Assembly: GCA_002496485.1 (NCBI GenBank)
Contig: DAJW01000093.1
Coordinates: 1-5,109, forward strand
Direction: 5' to 3'
Origin: Euryarchaeota archaeon UBA36
GTDB taxonomy: Archaea > Thermoplasmatota > Poseidoniia > Poseidoniales > Thalassarchaeaceae
DNA: 5,109 bases
Position 1 is the stretch's first letter; each line of letters starts with the position of its first letter. Positions 1-5,051 of the stretch are shown one piece after another. The notes below the pieces were generated by a model that made no database searches, was not told the origin of the DNA, and saw only the letters and a program-made list of their open reading frames with translations. The translations under genes and the position numbers were made by a program.

Positions 1-123
1 GCAGTTAGGATAGGCTCTAAAGTTGGAAATAGAAAAAGATTTAGAATTCATGATAGGGCAGATAATTTAGGATTAAGAGTACTAAATAGAAGAAGAATTG
101 AAAGGAAGGGCGATTTACAATGA
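1..123 (+). CDS. rpl32e: Large-subunit ribosomal protein eL32 (L32e), C-terminal part
   Basis: This is the last 40 codons of a gene whose start lies upstream of the window, read in frame 1 and ending in TGA at 121-123. The translated tail has the features of archaeal eL32: a basic VGNRKR segment (about residues 8-13 of the fragment), a helix with HDRADNLG, and the LGLRVLNRRR end. eL32 binds 23S rRNA in the 50S subunit and exists only in archaea and eukaryotes, which helps fix the domain of the organism. In archaeal spc operons it normally comes just before eL19, as here. Its stop codon overlaps the start of the next gene (ATGATG/TGA at 120-125), so the two are probably translationally coupled. 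Identification rests on a short fragment plus synteny. Confidence 0.88.
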   Translation, partial: AVRIGSKVGNRKRFRIHDRADNLGLRVLNRRRIERKGDLQ

Positions 124-596
124 TGATTACAAACCAGAAAAAAATGGCTGCACAAATTCTCTCTAGAAAGGAAGGAAGGGAAGTGGGCATTCATAGGGTT
201 TGGATTGATCCAGATTATTTAGATGAAGTAACTAATGCAGTTCAAAAGAATGATATCAGACAATTAATTGATGATGGAGTAATTAAGGCTAAACCAATTG
301 TAGGCACAAGTCGTTCTAGGGCTAGGAAAATTAAGATTCAGAAATCTAAAGGTCGAAGAAAAGGTCCTGGATCCAGAAAAGGAAGCTCTAACTCACGAAC
401 TCCAAAAAAGAACAAGTGGATGTCTAGAATCAGAGCCCAGAGAAAATCACTAAAGGAACTAAGATCGGAAGGAACGTTAAAACCATCAGAATACAGATTT
501 TACTACAGAAAGGCAAAAGGCGGATCTTACCGTTCTATTGCCGATATGAAGAGAAATATTGAATTAAGTGGAATTTCACTAGGAGTTGAAGAATAA
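120..596 (+). CDS. rpl19e: Large-subunit ribosomal protein eL19 (L19e)
   Basis: This 158-residue basic protein binds 23S rRNA in the 50S subunit and is restricted to archaea and eukaryotes. Visible family features are the N-terminal helical part ending in RVWIDP (26-31), the IRQLIDDGVIKAK segment (46-58), the SRSRAR patch (64-69), and the basic linker with GPGSRKG (82-88). After these come WMSRIRAQRKSLKELRSEG (100-118) and the C-terminal YRFYYRKAKGG helix (125-135). The length is slightly above the usual ~148-150, mainly from a few extra residues around positions 16-24 (KKEGREVG-like stretch before HRVW). The start at 120 overlaps the eL32 stop. A second ATG at 123 is equally possible and would shorten the protein by one residue. 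A weak purine-rich GGAAGGG at 104-110 precedes it. The stop TAA overlaps the uL18 ATG by one base. Confidence 0.97.
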   Translation: MMITNQKKMAAQILSRKEGREVGIHRVWIDPDYLDEVTNAVQKNDIRQLIDDGVIKAKPIVGTSRSRARKIKIQKSKGRRKGPGSRKGSSNSRTPKKNKWMSRIRAQRKSLKELRSEGTLKPSEYRFYYRKAKGGSYRSIADMKRNIELSGISLGVEE

Positions 597-1114
597 TGGC
601 CAAAGGAAAAAATCAACGTCTCCGATTTAAGAGACGTAGGAATGCTAAGACTGACTACCAAAGAAGGATGAAGATGCTTAGAGGAGAAGTTCCTAGAGCT
701 GTAGTCAGAATTTCAAATACTCAGGTAACATGCCAAATTGTAGATTTTGAACCACATGGAGATAAAATTCTAAATTCCGTAAATGGAAAAACATTAGTCG
801 ATAAATTCAAATGGCCAAAACAAGCATCAAGAAAATCTATTCCTGCTTGCTATCTTGCCGGCCTAGCATTGGGCAATATGGCTATTTCTTCTGGAACAAA
901 AAAAGCAGTTCTAGATTTGGGCCTAGCATCTTCTACTAGGGGCAATAGGATTTATTCAGCTCTAAAGGGCATGATTGATGCGGGCCTAGATATTCCACAT
1001 TCAGAGTCTATTTTCCCTGATGATGACAGAGTTATGGGCTCCCATATCGATGAATCAATATCTAAAGCATTCGAAAAAAGTAAGAAATTAATTGCAGGAG
1101 GTGCGAAGAAATGA
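596..1114 (+). CDS. rpl18: Large-subunit ribosomal protein uL18
   Basis: uL18 binds 5S rRNA and anchors the central protuberance of the 50S subunit together with uL5. The 172-residue product shows the archaeal pattern. It has a basic N-terminus with FKRRRNAKTDYQRRMKML (11-28), PRAVVRISN (33-41), YLAGLALG (86-93), AVLDLGLASSTRGNRIYSAL (104-123) and KGMIDAGLDIPHSES (124-138). It is somewhat shorter than the ~190-residue haloarchaeal protein, mostly at the C-terminus, and ends in a lysine-rich tail. Translation probably starts at the ATG sharing one base with the eL19 stop. AGGAG at 581-585 lies 10 nt upstream. The gene ends in an ATGA overlap with uS5 (ATG at 1111, TGA at 1112-1114), the usual sign of coupled translation. 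Confidence 0.97.
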   Translation: MAKGKNQRLRFKRRRNAKTDYQRRMKMLRGEVPRAVVRISNTQVTCQIVDFEPHGDKILNSVNGKTLVDKFKWPKQASRKSIPACYLAGLALGNMAISSGTKKAVLDLGLASSTRGNRIYSALKGMIDAGLDIPHSESIFPDDDRVMGSHIDESISKAFEKSKKLIAGGAKK

Positions 1115-1881
1115 GTGAAGAAGTCCAAGAAAATAATTCAGAAACTCCACAGTTAGCTCCCGGTCTTGCAATGGCACTAAATCCCGAGGAATTCACTGAT
1201 GAATCTAATCGACGAAGGGGCCCCGATCCACTTGCCTCTCTCAGGAATTGGACTCCAAGAACTAGATTGGGAAATATGGTGATGAATGGAGAAATAATTT
1301 CTTATGAACAAGCATTGGAATCTGGATTTCCAATTAGAGAGGTTGAGATAGTTGACGCTCTAATCCCGGGTCTAGAAGATGATGTTCTCAGTGTAAATAT
1401 GATTCAAAGAATGACCGATTCTGGAAGGCGTGTCAGATTTAATGTACTTTGCGCAGTAGGAAATGGTGATGGCTATATTGGAATTTCTGTATGTAAGGGG
1501 AAAGAAGTTGCTAGCACCATACAAAAAGCAATCAATAAGGCAAAATTAAGCTTGATACCAGTGATGAGAGGCAATGGCTCTTGGGAGTCTTCAGAAGGAC
1601 CTGGTAACAGCATACCATTCAAAGTTACAGGAAGATCTGGCTCTACAAGAATTACACTATTACCTGCACCTTCTGGAAAAGGTCTTGTGATAGGTGATTA
1701 CGGTAGAAGGGTCCTAAAACTGGCAGGTATTACAGATGTTTGGTGCCGTTCTGCCGGCCAAACCCGCTCCACCATAAATTTCGCTAGAGCGACTTATAAT
1801 GCACTGCAACAATTAAATCAGACTAAAGTCAGTGAAGAAGATATCAGTAGATTGCACATAACTAAAGGGAGGAAGATTTGA
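1111..1881 (+). CDS. rps5: Small-subunit ribosomal protein uS5
   Basis: This is the only 30S protein among the complete genes here. uS5 sits at the mRNA entry side and helps decoding accuracy. Residues 44-82 hold the archaeal/eukaryotic segment (LRNWTPRTRLGNMV then GFPIREVEIVD). The dsRBD-like S5 N-domain follows at about 90-160, with MIQRMTDSGRRVRFNVLCAVGN and the RGNGSWE end. The C-domain runs from about 165 to 235, with TLLPAPSGKGLVIGD, LAGITDVWCRSAGQTRSTIN and ATYNAL. At 256 residues it is longer than the ~210-residue haloarchaeal protein. The excess is an acidic, probably disordered N-terminal ~40 residues and a short C-terminal tail. The ATG at 1111 is well supported by AGGAGGTG at 1096-1103, seven bases upstream and the best Shine-Dalgarno match in the window. 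It overlaps uL18 by four bases. Confidence 0.97.
   Translation: MSEEVQENNSETPQLAPGLAMALNPEEFTDESNRRRGPDPLASLRNWTPRTRLGNMVMNGEIISYEQALESGFPIREVEIVDALIPGLEDDVLSVNMIQRMTDSGRRVRFNVLCAVGNGDGYIGISVCKGKEVASTIQKAINKAKLSLIPVMRGNGSWESSEGPGNSIPFKVTGRSGSTRITLLPAPSGKGLVIGDYGRRVLKLAGITDVWCRSAGQTRSTINFARATYNALQQLNQTKVSEEDISRLHITKGRKI
1867..1872 (+). promoter_or_regulatory. Shine-Dalgarno site deciding the uL30 start
   Basis: GGGAGG lies inside the last codons of uS5, eight bases before the ATG at 1881. The in-frame TTG at 1878 would be only five bases away, so the ATG is the preferred start. Confidence 0.75.
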
Positions 1882-2351
1882 TGGTTTTTCTAGTAATTAG
1901 AGTTCGCAGCGATCGTGGAGTAACAAAGAAAATCAGAGACACAATGGCAATGTTGAACCTAACACGAGTTAATCATGCAGTTTTAGTGCCCGAAACTTCA
2001 AGTTATGAAGGCATGCTAAAAAAAGTTAAAGATTACGTAACTTGGGGCAAGGTTGACTCTGAAACCATTCAGAATATCCTAAGTCAAAGGGGCAGGATGA
2101 TTGGCGACAAACCTCTCACTGACTCAGATGTTAACTCAGGAAGTAGCTTTTCCACAATCAATGAATTTTCGGATGCTCTTTCTTCAGGAGAAGTAACTAC
2201 GAAAGAAATAGAAGGTCTAAAGCCCGTTTTCAGACTTCATCCACCTCGAGGTTCTAAAGGATGGGGCGGAATAAAACGGTCATTTTCAGTCGGGGGGGCC
2301 CTTGGTTACAGGGGAGACGATATTAAAGAATTAGTTATGAGGATGATGTGA
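1881..2351 (+). CDS. rpl30: Large-subunit ribosomal protein uL30, archaeal long form
   Basis: This 50S protein binds 23S rRNA. The 156-residue length matches the archaeal form (about 154), which is far longer than bacterial L30 (about 60). The N-terminal ferredoxin-like core is clear: FLVIRVRSDRGV (3-14), IRDTMAMLNLTRVNHAVLVP (18-37) and the MLKKVKDYVTWGKVD stretch (45-59). The archaeal C-terminal extension has FRLHPPRGSKGWGGIKRSF (117-135) and a final GYRGDDIKELVMRM (142-155). An in-frame TTG at 1878 would add one residue. I chose the ATG at 1881 because GGGAGG at 1867-1872 has good spacing to it and the ATG overlaps the uS5 TGA by one base (TGATG). Two stop codons in a row (TGA then TAA) end the gene four bases before uL15. 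Confidence 0.96.
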   Translation: MVFLVIRVRSDRGVTKKIRDTMAMLNLTRVNHAVLVPETSSYEGMLKKVKDYVTWGKVDSETIQNILSQRGRMIGDKPLTDSDVNSGSSFSTINEFSDALSSGEVTTKEIEGLKPVFRLHPPRGSKGWGGIKRSFSVGGALGYRGDDIKELVMRMM

Positions 2352-2355
2352 TAAT

Positions 2356-2754
2356 ATGGTTTCAAGAACAAATAAATTTAGAGGTAGTAGATACCATGGC
2401 AGAGGTAAAAAAGCTGGCAGAGGGGCTGGAAAAAGAGGTGGCCGTGGGAATGCTGGACTAAACAAGCACAAAGTGATGACCCGTTTGAAATATATGCCCG
2501 GACATTGGGGTATGCACGGTTTTAATCGCCACCCATCCCTTAGAACTGTCAATTCATCAATTAATGTGGGAGTAGTTTCAGAGATTGCACAGGGCAAAAA
2601 AATAGATTTGACGGAGATGGGCTATGATAAATTACTAGGTAGTGGAAAAATTTCCAAGTCTTTGCATATCATAGTCAAAGAAGCTAGCTCCAGGGCCGTA
2701 GAAAAGGTAGAAGCCGCCGGTGGTTCTGTAGAAATGGAAAAAATAGAAAGTTAA
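2356..2754 (+). CDS. rpl15: Large-subunit ribosomal protein uL15
   Basis: uL15 is a 50S assembly protein whose glycine/arginine-rich N-terminal arm runs deep into 23S rRNA. The arm is visible as FRGSRYHGRGKKAGRGAGKR and GGRGNAG (8-34), followed by HKVMTRLKYMPGHWGMHGF (38-56). The globular end has YDKLLGSGKISKSLHIIVKE (90-109) and the family-typical AVEKVEAAGGSVEM (114-127). At 132 residues it is a little shorter than many archaeal homologues (about 145-165), with the middle part compact rather than a domain missing. The start is four bases after uL30. Only a weak GAGG at 2339-2342 lies upstream, so reinitiation by ribosomes leaving uL30 is likely. A minus-strand reading frame over this gene is a by-product of its biased composition. 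Confidence 0.96.
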   Translation: MVSRTNKFRGSRYHGRGKKAGRGAGKRGGRGNAGLNKHKVMTRLKYMPGHWGMHGFNRHPSLRTVNSSINVGVVSEIAQGKKIDLTEMGYDKLLGSGKISKSLHIIVKEASSRAVEKVEAAGGSVEMEKIES

Positions 2755-2768
2755 AATTTTACAATTAT

Positions 2769-2775
2769 GGGAGGT
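2769..2775 (+). promoter_or_regulatory. Shine-Dalgarno site deciding the secY start
   Basis: GGGAGGT ends seven bases before the ATG at 2783. The in-frame TTG codons at 2777 and 2780 would be one and four bases away, too close to be used, so secY should start at 2783. The 28-nt uL15-secY gap is the longest between complete genes of the operon. It shows no clear promoter. Confidence 0.8.
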
Positions 2776-2782
2776 CTTGTTG

Positions 2783-4705
2783 ATGGTTAAGCGAAACCCG
2801 AATGTAATTGGTATCGCAATCGTTGCAGCCCTATATTGGGGTGCCCTATTTTATTGGATAAGAGATGACCTAACCGGAGATATTGCCGAAGACCAGACAA
2901 GAGCTCTGTTAATGTTCGCTACATCAATACCTTATGTCGCCTTTGTTATGTGGGGAACAATGAGAGATATTCCTAATTCTATTTCCGAAATTCCTGTATT
3001 GGGCAAATATTTCAAAGCATATGTTTGGCTTCTAATAATGGCAGGTCTAATTTTTTGGGGTATACAAGACCCAGAAGCTGTTGGATTCCTATTTGTTGGA
3101 ATCGCCTTATTTGGATTAATGGCAGCTTTAGCAATCGCATGTTTTCTTTATGTCGGCGAAGAAAAAAGTCGACTATATGGATTAAAGAGATTGGTAGATG
3201 TTTATCCTAGCATAACAAAGCCCGAAGGACACGTCCGTTTTAATCAAAAATTATGGACTACTACATTAGTACTAATCATCTACTTTATGATGACAAATGT
3301 GATGATTTACGGTCTTTCCGACTCTACCTTAGACATCTTCTCATCATTTAGGGCAATAATGGCCGGAGCTTCAGGTTCAATTATGCACTTAGGAATTGGT
3401 CCAATAGTCACTGGATCAATTATCATGCAATTATTCTCAGGCGCTAAAATCATTCAACTGGATTTACAAGATTCATCAGATAAGCAATTGTATCAGGGAG
3501 TACAGAAAATTTTAGTTTTAATCATGATTCCAGTTGAATCTATACCACAAGTATACGGTTTTCTCGATCCATCAGAGTCATTAATTCTTGATTATGGACA
3601 AGGTTGGGCGAATACCATCATAGTTTTTCAACTATTTCTGGGTTCATTGCTTGTTTTCCTCCTAGATGAACTCGTTAGTAAGTGGGGAATAGGTAGCGGA
3701 ATCTCTCTATTTATTGCAGCAGGCGTCGCACAATCAACGTTTGTGGGAACTCTTTCACCTTTGCCTACCGTTGAAGGTGCCCCCATGTCGATAGATAATC
3801 CACCCTCGGGAACATTACCTATGATTTTCTACACGTTACGTACAGCAACTAATCAGCAATTAGTTTCAGAAAATGGATTCGAATTAATGCTTCTAAATCA
3901 TGCTAATCCAATAGCAGCACTAATTTCATCAATTATCGTTTTCTTAATAGTGGCTTATGCAGAATCAAGTAAATTAGAACTACCTTTAACTCATGGTAAA
4001 GTCCGTGGACATAGAGGTCAATATCCAATCAGACTAGTATATGCCAGCAATATTCCTGTTATATTGATGGCTGCATTACTGGCCAATGTTAATATGTTTA
4101 CATTACTATTTTGGAGTCACCCTGTTCTCTCCACCGTTCCGATATTCGGTAGAAATGGATTGTGGAGCAAAGCCCATTGGTTTGGATCATATGAAGTTGG
4201 AGCAACTACGCCTTCGGATGGTTTCGCTTGGTATTCATCGATGGTCAACGGAGTGGGAGATTGGCTGTTGCCATTACTAAATCAAACTGGAGATGCATAT
4301 GGCCATAGTTTAGGACAAATAATGACGCATGTGTTCGTTTATGTATTCTTTATGACTGCAGGATCTACAGTATTTGCAAAATTTTGGATTGAAACCACTA
4401 ATATGGGAGCCAAAGATGTAGCTAAACAAATAGAAAGAACTGGCATGCAGATACCTGGATTCAGAAAGAATCCAGTAGTACTAGAAAGAATATTGGAAAG
4501 ATATATTCCACCAGTAACGCTATTTTCTGGTGCCTTTGTCGGCCTTTTAGCAGCGGGAGCAGATTTACTAGGAACTGTAGGAAATGCTACTGGTACTGGA
4601 TTATTGCTTGCAGTAGGAATTATACTTAGGACCTATGAACAAATTCAGAAAGAGCAGGCAATGGAAATGCATCCCGTATTAAGAGAATTCTTCGGAGCCG
4701 AATGA
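2783..4705 (+). CDS. secY: Preprotein translocase channel subunit SecY with N-terminal membrane extension
   Basis: SecY forms the protein-conducting channel of the Sec translocon with SecE and Sec61-beta. The canonical ten-helix core starts near residue 138. The first transmembrane helix is about 157-176. The plug and second helix are about 190-217, with LGIGPIVTGSIIMQL (203-217). LDELVSKWGIGSGISLFIAAGV is at 294-315. The cytosolic 6/7 loop is LPLTHGKVRG (400-409), followed by SNIPVILMAALLANV (422-436). FWIETTN is at 534-540 and GFRKNPVVLERILERYIPP at 559-577, followed by the last helices and a YEQIQKE tail. The 640 residues exceed the usual ~430-490. The first ~137 add four hydrophobic helices (about 8-26, 43-59, 79-94, 99-124). 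External loops at about 323-374 and 440-512 are also long. Positive charges (K3/R4, the 125-160 loop) keep the extension's ends cytosolic, so the core topology is preserved. It ends the operon, as is common. Confidence 0.96.
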   Translation: MVKRNPNVIGIAIVAALYWGALFYWIRDDLTGDIAEDQTRALLMFATSIPYVAFVMWGTMRDIPNSISEIPVLGKYFKAYVWLLIMAGLIFWGIQDPEAVGFLFVGIALFGLMAALAIACFLYVGEEKSRLYGLKRLVDVYPSITKPEGHVRFNQKLWTTTLVLIIYFMMTNVMIYGLSDSTLDIFSSFRAIMAGASGSIMHLGIGPIVTGSIIMQLFSGAKIIQLDLQDSSDKQLYQGVQKILVLIMIPVESIPQVYGFLDPSESLILDYGQGWANTIIVFQLFLGSLLVFLLDELVSKWGIGSGISLFIAAGVAQSTFVGTLSPLPTVEGAPMSIDNPPSGTLPMIFYTLRTATNQQLVSENGFELMLLNHANPIAALISSIIVFLIVAYAESSKLELPLTHGKVRGHRGQYPIRLVYASNIPVILMAALLANVNMFTLLFWSHPVLSTVPIFGRNGLWSKAHWFGSYEVGATTPSDGFAWYSSMVNGVGDWLLPLLNQTGDAYGHSLGQIMTHVFVYVFFMTAGSTVFAKFWIETTNMGAKDVAKQIERTGMQIPGFRKNPVVLERILERYIPPVTLFSGAFVGLLAAGADLLGTVGNATGTGLLLAVGIILRTYEQIQKEQAMEMHPVLREFFGAE

Positions 4706-4706
4706 A

Positions 4707-4718
4707 TTCATAAATAAA
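4707..4718 (+). promoter_or_regulatory. Possible archaeal TATA box after secY
   Basis: An A/T run beginning TTCATAAAT just after the secY stop could serve as a TATA box, with transcription starting about 25 nt on, near 4738. The nine bases TTCATAAAT recur at 4950-4958 before the 16S gene. There is no clear BRE, and A/T-rich boxes are common at this base composition. Confidence 0.25.
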
Positions 4719-4732
4719 TCACTGAATACTAA

Positions 4733-4737
4733 TTTTT
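4733..4737 (+). terminator. Possible T-rich transcription stop after secY
   Basis: A run of five T residues lies 28 nt after the secY stop. Archaeal RNA polymerase can stop at short T tracts without a hairpin, and this would end the ribosomal protein operon before the structured region. The tract is short and could be chance; read-through into the 16S gene is not excluded. Confidence 0.25.
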
Positions 4738-4759
4738 CACATTTGCTCTAGTCACTTTC

Positions 4760-4939
4760 AAATACCGTGGGTATTTCGGCAGGATGCTGCGTCCTGCAGG
4801 CGTTGGAGTTTGAGCACTTACGTGCTATGATATATTCCATTATGCAAGATGTAGCCGAGGAAGTGCGGCCACGAAAGATTTTCGTGGTTGAGGAGGTTAA
4901 CCACAATTACAACTTGACCCCTTAATTAGGGGGTGCAAG
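4760..4939 (+). ncRNA. Structured region between secY and 16S: candidate small RNA or rRNA leader
   Basis: About 180 bases contain a series of stems: AAATACC/GGTATTT (4760-4766 with 4770-4776), GCAGGA/TCCTGC (4779-4784 with 4792-4797), AGCAC/GTGCT (4813-4817 with 4822-4826), and CCACGAAA/TTTCGTGG (4869-4876 with 4880-4887). The last is an eleven-pair hairpin with one bulged G (4913-4939) closed by CTTG/CAAG over an ACCCC/GGGGT core. By my count G+C is about 48%, higher than the A/T-rich genes around it, as expected of structured RNA in an A/T-rich genome. TATA-like boxes lie before (4707) and after (4950), so it could be its own gene or the leader of 16S. It does not resemble tRNA or SRP RNA. 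A GAGGAAGT motif recalls RNase P RNA, but the partner elements are missing. Strand is assigned from the neighbours only. Function unknown. Confidence 0.4.
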
Positions 4940-4940
4940 A

Positions 4941-4978
4941 GCAGATATTTTCATAAATTTTCAATGAAGTGCATCTGC
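4941..4978 (+). other. Stem-loop enclosing a TATA-like box before 16S
   Basis: GCAGAT at 4941-4946 is an inverted repeat of ATCTGC at 4973-4978. Inside, TTCAT (4950-4954) can pair with ATGAA (4964-4968), giving a 6-bp plus 5-bp stem with an internal loop. The box TTCATAAAT lies in the inner stem and loop. It may be an RNA hairpin of the leader, or simply the symmetric surroundings of a promoter. Confidence 0.3.
4950..4961 (+). promoter_or_regulatory. Candidate promoter (TATA box) for 16S rRNA
   Basis: TTCATAAATTTT is the most A/T-rich block near the 16S gene. A start about 25 nt downstream, near 4980, would give a leader of roughly 70 nt. Only weak purine-rich sequence is upstream where a BRE would be, so this is the best candidate rather than a clear promoter. 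Confidence 0.35.
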
Positions 4979-4993
4979 GCCATTTTTCCAATA

Positions 4994-5013
4994 AGTGACA
5001 ACTTGTGACAATT
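4994..5013 (+). repeat. Two tandem 10-bp repeats (GTGACAA core) in the 16S leader
   Basis: AGTGACAACT is followed directly by TGTGACAATT, matching at 8 of 10 positions. A degenerate third copy follows with the TGAC core in register (CATGACTCTG, 5014-5023). One helical turn of spacing could suit a DNA-binding protein. Equally, if 4980 is the transcription start, these would be leader RNA repeats. Confidence 0.5.
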
Positions 5014-5051
5014 CATGACTCTGATAGGATTATGTGATTCCGCTCACGCGA

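Noticed and set aside
2331..2597. 88-codon minus-strand open frame
   Set aside because: It lies antisense to uL15 and part of uL30. Its Pro/Leu-rich product is the mirror of the Gly/Arg/Lys-rich uL15 arm, with no ribosome site or family resemblance.
3025..3210. 61-codon + frame inside secY
   Set aside because: It is in another frame of a well-supported membrane protein gene and resembles nothing known.
4086..4280. 64-codon + frame inside secY
   Set aside because: Same reason: an out-of-frame shadow of the SecY external loop region.
4749..4841. 30-codon minus-strand frame starting near 4841
   Set aside because: Short, no ribosome site, Cys/Ser/Asn-rich random-looking product; expected by chance.
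4854..4876. RNase P RNA, from the GAGGAAGT...CCAC motif resembling conserved region I
   Set aside because: The matching 3' element (CAGAA with GGCTTA-like sequence) that must pair with it is absent in the following ~180 bases, and the stems do not follow the RNase P layout.
4869..4887. Rho-independent-style terminator at the CCACGAAA/TTTCGTGG hairpin
   Set aside because: No T tract follows the stem (next bases are TTGAGGAGG), and archaeal termination does not generally rely on such hairpins.
4740..4980. tRNA, SRP RNA or box C/D or H/ACA guide RNA in the secY-16S gap
   Set aside because: There is no T-arm GGTTCRA motif, no SRP helix 8 element, and no paired RUGAUGA/CUGA boxes. An ACA at 4908-4910 after a stem is too weak for an H/ACA call.
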